NCBI GenBank assembly: GCA_937901865.1
Contig: CALDID010000053.1
Location: 1-19,489, forward strand
Reading direction: 5' to 3'
Source: an uncultured Treponema sp.
Lineage (GTDB): Bacteria > Spirochaetota > Spirochaetia > Treponematales > Treponemataceae
DNA length: 19,489 nucleotides
Every line of letters starts with the position of its first letter. Positions within the stretch are counted from its first letter, which is position 1. This document shows positions 1-6,737 of this stretch, piece after piece. Under the pieces are notes generated by a model. That model ran no database searches and was not told the DNA's origin. It saw only the letters and a program-made list of their open reading frames with translations. A program made the position numbers and the translations under genes.

Positions 1-27
1 TATGCCAACAAGCAGACGCAGCATGTC

Positions 28-2223
28 TCAGTCTTCGGGCTCGTAGATGCCGATAGAGACCCCGTATTCAAACTCGCCTTCGAGGATGAGCTGAATCTGC
101 TCATGGGTGAGATGGATATTGTTCTCTTCGGCTTCTTTGCTGACAAACTTGAGCATTTCTTCTTCATCTATGGAGGCCTCTTCCACAGTCTCCTCATCAT
201 CGTCATAGTCATCGGAAATGAGACCTTCTGAGAAGTAATAGTCCTCAATAGCATCCAGTATAAATTGCACTTTCTCCTCAGTCAGATCGGCTTTGTCTTG
301 CTCCGGAATAAAATCGAGAATGAAGCGAATGGCTTGTTTGTCATCGTATTCAAACTCTTCTTCTATAGAAGATTCTGCCGCATTTGTATTCTCATTCGTG
401 CGGAAATCAACGTCGATTACATCACTATAGCCGAAACGCCGCAAAATACTCTTCGCCGTAACGTTTTCTCCGCTTGCCGCGCGCAAAAGCCACGCAATCG
501 CTTCATCAAAATTATATTCAACGCCAAATCCTTGCAGAAAACACTGCGCTAATTCTTCCTGCGCAATCACATCTCCCAATCCCGCCGCCATTTGCAAAAG
601 TTTCGCGGCTTGATTTGGGTCTGATGCACAGCTTTTGCCGTCTTGATAATAGTGCGATAGCTCTCGGAGGGCGGAGGCGTGATGAAAAACGCTTGCTTTT
701 TTCAAAAGTTCAAAGCATTTCGCTTCCGTATCGAGCGTGTTATAAAATCCGTCGTAGAAATCGAAAAGCTCATAATACGCCGCCGCCGTTTTTTCGGTGT
801 TTGCGTTTTTCACTAAGCGCGATTCTTCCTCTTTTTTAAGCTGGTTGAATTCCGCCCTCTTCGCTTGATACGTCGTTTCACTCATTATATTTTCTTGTGC
901 AACGTCAACATAGCCCAGCTCCGCCGCTTTTTCTTCGTCCATATCGCAGCCGATACCGAATTTCAAGCAATATGCCGCCGCCGCGCGACAATCTTCGTTT
1001 TCCTCAGCCCGTGATAAAAGATAATTGAACGCTCTTTCGCTCGTTATGCCCTCGTAAGAATCCGAATATGACGGAGAATAAGTCGCCGCGCCCCATGAAT
1101 CTTTTTCTTCGCTCAAAAAAGTAACGTAACTCCACACTTCTGCAGGCAACGACTCGATATATATCGCTCTCAAGCTCATTTCGGAAAGTATATCGTCCGC
1201 TGTGAGCGATGCTTCGTACAAATCGACCGCCTTTTTCTTATCACATTCCACGCCGTCGCCCATTTCGTATGCGTGAGCTAAGGCTCTCATCGCTTTTTTG
1301 CTGCCTCCCTCTGCCGCTTTTTTCAAATAATACACATGCAGCGCGCGATAAGAAGGATTAACCGCGTCAAGATAGTTCGTGCCGTACAATCCCGAAAGCT
1401 CAAACATCGAATTCACATCTCCGACGTCCGCTCTTTTCTTTATATATGGAAGCAAAATTGCGTTTTTCGCTCGTTCAAATTGTATTTCTTTGTAATGCTG
1501 GTCAGAATATCGCCGTGCCCAATATTTCGCGCGCTCTCCATTCGCGTTTTCGCCCTCGCTATAAAGTTTCATCAGCGCATACATCGCGTAACTCGACGAA
1601 TATTCGTTCGCAGCGGTCGTGTAAAGCGAAATTCCCTTCTCTATAGACTCCGAATCGCCCTTTTCAATCAAAAAAGCCGCCCAATACACATACGCATCAG
1701 TGTAGCCCGCGCTGATTGCCTCTTCAAAGCGGTCTAAATTCGCAAACGCCTTGCCGTAGCCAGCCGCCGCAGATTTCTCAAACAGCGTTTTCGCCTTTTT
1801 CTCGTCTGTCCCGAAAAGCCGAGCGTGATACGAATCGGGAGAATAGAACGTGCCGAGCGCATTAAGAGCAGGCGCATAGTTTTTTTCAGCCGCGCGGCTC
1901 CACCAATCAAACGCTTTCTCTAAATCGGGGTTGTCGATAACTCCATAATCGTAACATTCCGCAACCGCGCACATCGCTTGCACATCACCACGCTCTGCCT
2001 GCGCTTTGTACGCCTCGAATGCTTCTTTTTTTCCGATGAGAGCGTAAGAAGACGGCTCAATATACTCTTCATATTCCTCGCCGTCGAACTCTCTGAGCCA
2101 TTTCATATAGCTCTCAATGCCCAAAACCGCGTCTAAGGCTCTGTTATCAACATCTGAAAGGGCGAAAATGCTTGAAGAGAGCAGACAACAAAACAAAAAT
2201 ACCGCAAGAAATTTTTTCCCCAT
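28..2223 (-). CDS. Exported Sel1-repeat (TPR-like) protein
   Basis: Probable periplasmic or surface scaffold built from Sel1-like helical repeats; its partner is unknown. The start is ATG at 2223, preceded by GGAGGAAGT; an in-frame TTG five codons upstream would leave that ribosome site inside the gene. The 731-residue product begins with a signal peptide (hydrophobic residues 5-20, likely cleavage after IFA at 21). Sel1-type motifs, with alternating small residues and an AAxxGxxxA pattern, are clearest around residues 84-130, 270-345 and 520-595. Residues 600-731 are strongly acidic and contain two related units, 631-669 and 690-728, both ending in LT-x-E-x-hydrophobic-Q-x-IL then Y-x-x-S-x-G. 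The gene lies 19 bases after the M42 peptidase gene, so co-transcription is likely. The Sel1 assignment is secure; the biological role is not known. Confidence 0.85.
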   Translation of the reverse strand: MGKKFLAVFLFCCLLSSSIFALSDVDNRALDAVLGIESYMKWLREFDGEEYEEYIEPSSYALIGKKEAFEAYKAQAERGDVQAMCAVAECYDYGVIDNPDLEKAFDWWSRAAEKNYAPALNALGTFYSPDSYHARLFGTDEKKAKTLFEKSAAAGYGKAFANLDRFEEAISAGYTDAYVYWAAFLIEKGDSESIEKGISLYTTAANEYSSSYAMYALMKLYSEGENANGERAKYWARRYSDQHYKEIQFERAKNAILLPYIKKRADVGDVNSMFELSGLYGTNYLDAVNPSYRALHVYYLKKAAEGGSKKAMRALAHAYEMGDGVECDKKKAVDLYEASLTADDILSEMSLRAIYIESLPAEVWSYVTFLSEEKDSWGAATYSPSYSDSYEGITSERAFNYLLSRAEENEDCRAAAAYCLKFGIGCDMDEEKAAELGYVDVAQENIMSETTYQAKRAEFNQLKKEEESRLVKNANTEKTAAAYYELFDFYDGFYNTLDTEAKCFELLKKASVFHHASALRELSHYYQDGKSCASDPNQAAKLLQMAAGLGDVIAQEELAQCFLQGFGVEYNFDEAIAWLLRAASGENVTAKSILRRFGYSDVIDVDFRTNENTNAAESSIEEEFEYDDKQAIRFILDFIPEQDKADLTEEKVQFILDAIEDYYFSEGLISDDYDDDEETVEEASIDEEEMLKFVSKEAEENNIHLTHEQIQLILEGEFEYGVSIGIYEPED
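40..333 (-). repeat. Two copies of a ~39-residue C-terminal motif in the Sel1 protein
   Basis: Copy A spans bases 217-333 (residues 631-669) and copy B bases 40-156 (residues 690-728), separated by an acidic linker rich in Asp and Glu. Shared pattern: a short amphipathic helix, then LTEEKVQFILDA in A against LTHEQIQLILEG in B, then YYFSEGLI against YGVSIGIY. The repeat is visible at protein level. It is not a DNA-level tandem repeat, so the duplication is old or the copies are under strong selection to keep a fold. Confidence 0.6.
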
Positions 2224-2242
2224 ACTTCCTCCGCTCAAAAAC

Positions 2243-3280
2243 TCACTTTACATAGCCGATTAACAGCTTTATCGTATTTTCAACGCCGAATCTGTGGCTT
2301 CGCTCATAGCCGTGAGAAGCATAAACGCCCGCGCCGATTAAACCATGTCGCACATCACTTCCCGCAGACAGCGTCGCCTCCACGTCCGAGCCGTAATGCG
2401 GATACACATCGACTGCATAATCCGCGCCGACTCTCTTTGCCGCTTCTATTAAGCCCTTTACCACCTCATACGAGTACGGTCCGCGGCTATCTTTTGCGCA
2501 AATCGACACTTGCTTCTCTGTGCAAGAAAGTCCATCGCCCACGCAGCCCATATCCACGCTGATTGCTTCTTCTATTTTCTCAGGAACTGAAGCCGCGCCG
2601 CCGTGTCCCACTTCTTCATACACCGTGATATGCGCATAAACGGGGCGTGTGAGTTTCACTTTTTCTTCTTTTAAGTAGCTCGCATAGCCTAAAAGAATTC
2701 CCACGCTCAATTTATCGTCTAAAAAGCGGCTTTTGATATATCCACTCTTCGTAATGCGAGAACGCGGCTCGAAACAAACAATGTCGCCGACACAAATACC
2801 GAGTTTTTTCACGTCTTCAGCATTCTTCACGTCCTCATCAAGCACGATTTCCACCGTTTCCCAATCGCGTTTTATCTCGTCATACTTGCCGTTGACGTGA
2901 ATAGAAGCGTTGACGAGCTGGCACGTTCCCTCAAAGATGCCTGAAAACTTCGTAACGATGCGCACATTTTCTCCTTCGGCATTATTTGCATTCATACCGC
3001 CGAGCGCGCTCACTTTCAGCCGTCCATTCGATTTCACTTCGCACACCATCGCCCCCAAAGTGTCCGTGTGAGCCTCTAGCAACAGACCGCCAGCGGCATT
3101 CTCACCGTTTAAAGTTACTAAAACTCCTCCTTTTTTGGTTAATTCAGCTTTATAACCAAGTTTCTCGAACTCATTTTTCACAAAATCGGCGGCTTGTGAA
3201 GTATAACCCGTCGGAGAATCAATAGAAGAGAGCGCAAAAAATTTCTCAAGCGCAAAATCAGTGTAAGTTGATATATCCAT
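2243..3280 (-). CDS. M42 family metallopeptidase (aminopeptidase)
   Basis: Cytosolic di-metal aminopeptidase of the M42 (glutamyl aminopeptidase/TET) family, which trims short peptides. The 345-residue length is typical. Expected metal and catalytic residues are present: H71 and D73 in AHTDTLG, bridging D188 in FLDDK, catalytic E222 and metal-binding E223 in EEVGHGG, D243 in SVDMG, and H323 in ASHGYERSH. The ATG start has GAGG 10 bases upstream, a slightly long spacing. That ribosome site directly follows the U-tract of the tmRNA terminator, leaving no room for a separate promoter between the two genes. The downstream Sel1 gene is probably in the same operon. The family is certain; the substrate specificity (Glu/Asp, Lys or broad) cannot be told. 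Confidence 0.93.
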   Translation of the reverse strand: MDISTYTDFALEKFFALSSIDSPTGYTSQAADFVKNEFEKLGYKAELTKKGGVLVTLNGENAAGGLLLEAHTDTLGAMVCEVKSNGRLKVSALGGMNANNAEGENVRIVTKFSGIFEGTCQLVNASIHVNGKYDEIKRDWETVEIVLDEDVKNAEDVKKLGICVGDIVCFEPRSRITKSGYIKSRFLDDKLSVGILLGYASYLKEEKVKLTRPVYAHITVYEEVGHGGAASVPEKIEEAISVDMGCVGDGLSCTEKQVSICAKDSRGPYSYEVVKGLIEAAKRVGADYAVDVYPHYGSDVEATLSAGSDVRHGLIGAGVYASHGYERSHRFGVENTIKLLIGYVK

Positions 3281-3296
3281 AGAAACAAAACCTCAT

Positions 3297-3342
3297 AAAA
3301 AAAGACCAAAATCAGCATTATATATGCTCACTTTGGTCTTTT
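3297..3342 (-). terminator. Intrinsic terminator of ssrA
   Basis: On the minus strand AAAAGACCAAA (3342-3332) pairs with TTTGGTCTTTT (3310-3300), an 11-bp stem. The loop contains a second small stem (AGCAT/ATGCT), and a run of seven U (3303-3297) closes the signal. The stem begins at the discriminator base of the tmRNA, so termination and 3' end maturation are tightly linked. Confidence 0.9.
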
Positions 3343-3691
3343 GGAGATGGGGGGAATCGAACCCCCGTCCAAATACGTGAATCAAGCACCTCTACAGGTT
3401 TATTGGTGCGAGGTAATTGTCGGGAAACGGTAGCAGCACCGCAAGCGTCGTCTCCGTATTCCAGAAAAAGTCCCACAAATGCACTGGACTACACTTGTAG
3501 CAAGTCCCTATTGGCGATGGAACAGAGAACCGTTAGGAACAGCACAGCTCAAGTTCCAGCAATCACTGCTTAAGCAGCGAGAGCATACTGAGAATCATCT
3601 TCGTCAGTTATTGTTTTTGGTTTATCAAAGCAAAACCACGCTTACCTGCAGCACAGGACGCAATCGTACCTGTCGAAACCTGTACACCCCC
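3342..3691 (-). ncRNA. ssrA: Transfer-messenger RNA (tmRNA)
   Basis: Rescues stalled ribosomes with SmpB and tags nascent peptides for proteolysis. The 5' end carries the conserved GGGGGTG acceptor strand followed by GGTTTCGACAGG (D-loop region). The 3' end has the T-arm GGGGG-TTCGATT-CCCCC and CATCTCC, which pairs with the 5' strand. The discriminator A is at 3342 and the next bases are AAA, so the 3' CCA is not encoded and must be added. The tag reading frame, read back from its TAA, ends ...TDEDDSQYALAA, with the usual ALAA proteolysis signal. The resume codon cannot be fixed by eye. Length about 350 nt, typical of a one-piece tmRNA. Flanked by a consensus promoter and a strong terminator. 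Confidence 0.97.
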
Positions 3692-3705
3692 GAATAATTC
3701 AGAAT

Positions 3706-3742
3706 GCACAGCGCATATATTTCAAATTATATCGCACTGTGC
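3706..3742. repeat. Inverted repeat across the ssrA promoter and start site
   Basis: On the minus strand GCACAG-T-GCG-ATAT (from 3742) is mirrored by ATAT-GCG-CTGTGC (ending at 3706), with one mismatch and a one-to-two base offset. The dyad covers most of the promoter spacer, the -10 box and the first transcribed bases. It could be an operator; as RNA only its right half would be transcribed, so a leader hairpin is less likely. Confidence 0.5.
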
Positions 3743-3753
3743 AAATATGTCAA
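3726..3753 (-). promoter_or_regulatory. Consensus sigma-70 type promoter of ssrA
   Basis: On the minus strand TTGACA (3753-3748) is followed after exactly 16 bases by TATAAT (3731-3726), a perfect match at both hexamers. Transcription should start near 3719, giving about 28 nt of 5' leader before the mature tmRNA end at 3691, to be removed by RNase P. Confidence 0.9.
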
Positions 3754-3783
3754 TAGCAAAAGAACTTTTTTTCGCAATAAATT

Positions 3784-4797
3784 TTAATTCAATGCCGCCT
3801 TGAGAACGTCCAAATTCTCATTCATCGCGTTTAGATACGTCTGCCCTTTTTTGATGTCGCGGCTTGTCGTGGACTGCAAAGAATCAAGCGTGAGTATTTT
3901 CACTCCGTTCGCTTTTGCGGTCTGTATAATCGTCTTCGAAATCTTGCCGTCAGAACTTTCGATTTGGCAGACCGCGCCTAATTTCAACTCATTGAGCTTC
4001 TTTGATAAGAAGGCAATCGTTTCAAAGCTGGCTTCCGTTTCCGCACTACAGCCGACAAAAGCCGCGTAATACGAAAGCGCGTAGTCATCTGTGAGGTAAC
4101 GGAACGGAAATCGGTCGCCAAACAACACATATTTCGTTTTCGCCGCCTTTGTCGCCTCGCTATACTTTTTGTCCAGAGCGTCGAGCTTCGCATTATACGC
4201 ATTTGCGTTTGCGCGATAATAAGATGAGTTCGCGCTATCGGCGTTTGAAAGTGCCGACGCAATTTCGCTCACCAAAATCTGCGCATTTTTGAGCGACAAC
4301 CAGACGTGTTCGTCCGCTTCCGCCTCTTCTTCGTCTTCACTTTCGCCGTCTTCGTGATGTTCGTCGTGGTCGTGGTCTTCATCTGCCTGCATTCCTTCCA
4401 CAATCTCTTCTTCACGAACTCTATCGCCCAAAACTTCAAGCAAATTCACCACTTGCATATTCTTATTTCTCGCATTCTTGAGCGCGTCCGCCACCCATTT
4501 GTCGCTTTCGCCGCCCACATAGATGAAAACGTCGCAATCTGCAATCTTCGCGATGTCTTTCACGCTCGGCTGATAGCTGTGCAAATCCACACCGTTATCT
4601 AAAAGCAGCGTCAGCGATGTTTGAGAAATCTTGTCGCCCAAAATTTCCCGCGTCCAGTCGTATTCTGGAAAAATCGTCGCCACAACCGACAGCGTCGGCT
4701 TTGTCAAAGATTTCTTTGAGCGTGCGGATAGAGTTGCAACACACAAAAATAAACCTATAAAAACAGCAATCGCTATAAAAAATATCTTCTTATTCAT
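3784..4797 (-). CDS. Metal (probably zinc) ABC transporter substrate-binding protein
   Basis: Cluster A-I (ZnuA/TroA-type) binding protein that would capture Zn or Mn outside the inner membrane. The 337 residues start with a signal anchor or signal peptide (residues 5-22); no clear lipobox is present. Candidate ligands are H73 (DLHSYQPS), H164 (ADEHVWLS), D228 in GDRFPFRY where classical members have His, and E280 (QIESSDG). A loop at 139-163, rich in His, Asp and Glu, is the usual zinc-scavenging loop of ZnuA-like proteins. The start is set by GGGAGA just upstream of ATG. It is the third gene after the Fur-type regulator and the small His/Cys membrane protein. No permease or ATPase gene is nearby, so it must work with a transporter encoded elsewhere. 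Zinc is inferred from the His-rich loop and context. Confidence 0.88.
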   Translation of the reverse strand: MNKKIFFIAIAVFIGLFLCVATLSARSKKSLTKPTLSVVATIFPEYDWTREILGDKISQTSLTLLLDNGVDLHSYQPSVKDIAKIADCDVFIYVGGESDKWVADALKNARNKNMQVVNLLEVLGDRVREEEIVEGMQADEDHDHDEHHEDGESEDEEEAEADEHVWLSLKNAQILVSEIASALSNADSANSSYYRANANAYNAKLDALDKKYSEATKAAKTKYVLFGDRFPFRYLTDDYALSYYAAFVGCSAETEASFETIAFLSKKLNELKLGAVCQIESSDGKISKTIIQTAKANGVKILTLDSLQSTTSRDIKKGQTYLNAMNENLDVLKAALN

Positions 4798-4879
4798 AAA
4801 AATCTCCCACGCACCGCGCGTCTTTCAAATTTTTTTTCCTCACATCGTCCTTTTTCGCTCCAAAAAAGTCCGTCGCATT

Positions 4880-5155
4880 TCAAGAAGAAAGTTTGACTTT
4901 ATCAGTTACCAGCGTTCTAAAGCGTAAAAAACTGCTTTTCCTTTTTTGTGTAGATATATATAGAAGAAAATGCGCACAAATCGCGTGAAAACTCGCCGTA
5001 AGCAACAGCGTTTTCCCCGCCGTCCGCGCGTTTTGTATCATTGCGCAAATCGCACAGCCATCGCCAGAGCAATCGTGGTCGATGTGCAGAACTGCAACGC
5101 TCAACAGAGAGAAAAAAGCGATGAGTGCGATGAGTGCAACGAGGGACTTTTTCAT
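4880..5155 (-). CDS. Small membrane protein with a His/Cys cluster
   Basis: A 91-residue protein of unknown function. The start is ATG at 5155, with AAGGGG seven bases upstream; it overlaps the regulator's stop codon as ATGA, so translation is probably coupled. A hydrophobic segment (residues 4-24) is followed by HIDHDCSGDGCAICAMIQ: two His and three Cys within 14 residues, which looks like a metal- or redox-active site facing the periplasm. A second hydrophobic stretch (about 47-66) and a basic tail follow. Position between a Fur-type repressor and a ZnuA-like protein suggests a role in zinc handling. I recall similar HDCxGxxCxxC small proteins near zinc-uptake genes in Firmicutes, but name no family. 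An unannotated metallochaperone or a redox partner are both possible. Confidence 0.7.
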   Translation of the reverse strand: MKKSLVALIALIAFFSLLSVAVLHIDHDCSGDGCAICAMIQNARTAGKTLLLTASFHAICAHFLLYISTQKRKSSFLRFRTLVTDKVKLSS

Positions 5156-5598
5156 ATATTTTCCCCTTGCGCACCCGTCAACACCGCTTCGCAGTCCGCG
5201 CACGTCCCGTAAAACACCGTGCGAAACGGATTTAACTTTATGCCGTGCTTTTCTGCCAAATGATTTTGCAAGTGTTCAAGCTCGCCGCAGTCAAGATGAA
5301 TCAATTTTCCGCACTTTTCGCACTTGATGTGAAAATGTTTTTTCTCGCTTTCGGCGCACTCGCACTCCCCCGCCACATATTGAAAACACGCCGCGCTCTT
5401 GTCGTCGATAAAATACTTGACCACAGAACCGTCAGCGATGAATTTTTCAAGTTGTCGGTAAATTGTCGCCACCCCAAGCGTGCAATCTTTCTCCAAAAAG
5501 TGTTTTTTCACATCATCAACCGTGAAATGCACGCCGTTCGTGGTTTTCAAAAAACTCAAAACGAGGTCTTGCTGTTTTGTTTTGTACGTTGTCTTCAT
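5152..5598 (-). CDS. Fur-family metalloregulator, probably Zur
   Basis: DNA-binding repressor of 148 residues. A longer reading frame extends upstream, but it runs through the promoter and a terminator, so I choose ATG at 5598. The N-terminal winged helix has the recognition helix around GVATIYRQLEKF (42-53). The dimerisation domain has H88 and H90 before C93-x-x-C96, and the C-terminal pair C133-x-x-C136, the structural zinc site of the family. Extra Cys at 71, 79 and 81 are seen. The gene leads an operon with the small His/Cys membrane protein (ATGA overlap) and the zinc-type binding protein, which favours Zur over Fur or PerR. Its own promoter is overlapped by a palindrome of the right form for autorepression. 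Family certain; metal inferred. Confidence 0.9.
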   Translation of the reverse strand: MKTTYKTKQQDLVLSFLKTTNGVHFTVDDVKKHFLEKDCTLGVATIYRQLEKFIADGSVVKYFIDDKSAACFQYVAGECECAESEKKHFHIKCEKCGKLIHLDCGELEHLQNHLAEKHGIKLNPFRTVFYGTCADCEAVLTGAQGENI

Positions 5599-5619
5599 AA
5601 AAACGCCTGTTTTCCGCTG

Positions 5620-5644
5620 AAAATTGATAACGGTTTTCAATTTT
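5620..5644. promoter_or_regulatory. Candidate Zur/Fur operator (25-bp dyad)
   Basis: Two 12-base arms, AAAATTGATAAC and GTTTTCAATTTT, flank a central G; only one symmetric pair (5628/5636) fails to match. The inner part, TGATAAC-G-GTTTTCA, has the 7-1-7 shape of Fur, PerR and Zur boxes. It overlaps the -10 element of the regulator's own promoter and lies 21 bases before its start codon. Confidence 0.72.
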
Positions 5645-5667
5645 ACCGATTTTTCGATTAAAGTCAA
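5640..5667 (-). promoter_or_regulatory. Promoter of the regulator operon
   Basis: On the minus strand TTGACT (5667-5662), a 16-base spacer and TAAAAT (5645-5640). The -10 box lies inside the dyad, so bound repressor would block RNA polymerase. Confidence 0.75.
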
Positions 5668-5675
5668 GCCCTTTA

Positions 5676-5709
5676 GAAAAAAAAATTGCCGCATTTTTCT
5701 TACGGCAAT
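5676..5709 (-). terminator. Intrinsic terminator between the 76-bp palindrome and the fur-type gene
   Basis: ATTGCCG (5709-5703) pairs with CGGCAAT (5691-5685) and is followed on the minus strand by about ten U (5685-5676). On the plus strand a weaker T-run also follows the stem, so it may work in both directions. It would end transcripts from the upstream minus-strand gene or a small RNA, insulating the regulator's promoter. Confidence 0.8.
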
Positions 5710-5739
5710 CTTTTTCTCAAAAGGAATTAGAGAAAATAT

Positions 5740-5815
5740 ACCTGTTCGATAATATAGCTTTGACAAGGGGCTTAAGCCCATTGCTACATAAAAAAACTAT
5801 AGTTTCCGAACAGGT
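5740..5815. repeat. 76-bp imperfect palindrome (possible MITE or structured RNA)
   Basis: Outer arms ACCTGTTCG and CGAACAGGT are perfect nine-base inverted repeats. Further in, TATAG and CTATA match, and the centre is the perfect 12-base palindrome GGGCTTAAGCCC flanked by CAA/TTG on one strand. Such nested symmetry suits either the ends of a small non-autonomous mobile element or a long hairpin RNA; on the minus strand it would be followed by the intrinsic terminator at 5676-5709. No clear target-site duplication is visible. Confidence 0.5.
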
Positions 5816-5872
5816 CTAATATACAGAATTATCAGCAGTTTTGTTATTTTCGAGTTTGACACAAAAAACTTT

Positions 5873-6613
5873 TCATGCTTCAGGAGTTTGCGAAGCAGGT
5901 GCTTCTTCTTTTGCAGGAGCGTCTTTTGCTTTCTTATCGCGCGCTTTCACATGGGCATTCGTCTTAGTGATAATATCTTCGACCTTGCGCGCAAACGCAG
6001 AATACGTTTTGTTGTTGTACACGCTCGTCAAAAACGGTACAAGCTGATTATTGAAAATGCTAATAATCTCGGATTTAAGTTCCGTCGCGCTTGCACCTTT
6101 ATTAAGTTTCGCGTCGCGATAAATCGAGGTCGCTTTGTCAAAATCATCCTGCGCGCTTTTCAATTCTGAGAGCAAATCGGCAAGCCCATCAAACGTTTCA
6201 ATCGCGTCTTTCGCCTCTGCGCTTTCAAAATCGGAGAGCATATTGCGGATTGCGGCAGTTTCGGCCTGTTGATTAAGCGAAATAGCCTTTCGACCGTATT
6301 TTTCGTAAATCGTTTTGAGCACTTGCGCCTTTTTTTTCTTCGTTTCATCTCTGACAACGGCGCAGCCAGCGATAAACGTGCCAATATCGCGATAAATACC
6401 GTCCCTCTGCGCATCGCTAGGCCCTGATAAGCTCATCACTTTGCCGTTATTGAGCGATTTTCCGAGAATTGTATTTTTCTCATCGATACTCGAAATGATT
6501 TCGGGGAGAATCGGAGCTTGACTAAGAGCCTCATCAGCATAAAACTCGGCACTCACACTCATACAAAGGCTGTTAATTTCCGCCGCGCGCGAACTCGAAT
6601 TACATCTTTTCAC
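5873..6613 (-). CDS. DUF6261-like protein of unknown function
   Basis: A 246-residue soluble, mainly helical protein with no signal peptide or membrane segment. Its length and layout (an N-terminal helical part, a charged stretch after AQRDGIYRDIGTF, a YGRKAISLNQQAETAAIRNMLS-type middle, and a final ELKSEI...INTLV-like part) match my memory of DUF6261 proteins from Bacteroidetes and Treponema. This is a recollection, not a search. The tail from about residue 225 is rich in Lys, Ala, Pro and Glu and probably disordered. The start is GTG, chosen because AGAGGTG lies six bases upstream. It has its own promoter and no gene partner, and is followed by the 76-bp palindrome and a terminator. Confidence 0.65.
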   Translation of the reverse strand: MKRCNSSSRAAEINSLCMSVSAEFYADEALSQAPILPEIISSIDEKNTILGKSLNNGKVMSLSGPSDAQRDGIYRDIGTFIAGCAVVRDETKKKKAQVLKTIYEKYGRKAISLNQQAETAAIRNMLSDFESAEAKDAIETFDGLADLLSELKSAQDDFDKATSIYRDAKLNKGASATELKSEIISIFNNQLVPFLTSVYNNKTYSAFARKVEDIITKTNAHVKARDKKAKDAPAKEEAPASQTPEA

Positions 6614-6645
6614 CTTAACACCTCTTTTCGCATTATTATAATTTT

Positions 6646-6673
6646 ATTATAGCTCATTTTTCGCAAAAGTCAA
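6646..6673 (-). promoter_or_regulatory. Promoter of the DUF6261-like gene
   Basis: On the minus strand TTGACT (6673-6668), 16 bases, then TATAAT (6651-6646), ending 33 bases before the GTG start. A poly-A/T-rich stretch lies upstream. Confidence 0.78.
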
Positions 6674-6737
6674 TTTTTTTTCTCCGAAAAACGCAAGAAT
6701 TTTTTTTCTCTAGCCATTTTTGAAACCGCGGTCAGTT

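Noticed and set aside
3479..3697. Plus-strand open frame of 72 codons
   Set aside because: It lies entirely opposite the tmRNA gene, whose conserved ends and terminator explain the region.
3754..3783. Terminator after the zinc-type binding protein gene
   Set aside because: Only a weak A/T pairing (GCGAAAA with TTTTGC) is visible; not enough for a terminator call.
5245..5661. Plus-strand 138-codon frame opposite the regulator gene
   Set aside because: It mirrors the well-supported Fur-family gene on the other strand and has no recognisable domain or ribosome site.
5599..5781. N-terminal extension of the Fur-family gene by 61 residues
   Set aside because: The extension runs through the gene's own promoter, operator, a terminator and the palindrome, and shows no family similarity; the ATG at 5598 gives a normal-length protein.
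5740..5815. LexA-like half sites (CGAACAGGT)
   Set aside because: The arms resemble a GAAC...GTTC half site but are separated by almost 60 bases, so they cannot form one operator.
5676..5830. Possible 6S RNA upstream of the regulator gene
   Set aside because: The region is too short, and the fold has a palindromic hairpin without the central open bubble expected of 6S RNA.
6674..6737. Terminator after cobU
   Set aside because: The short CCGCGG palindrome is followed on the minus strand by A-rich rather than U-rich sequence.
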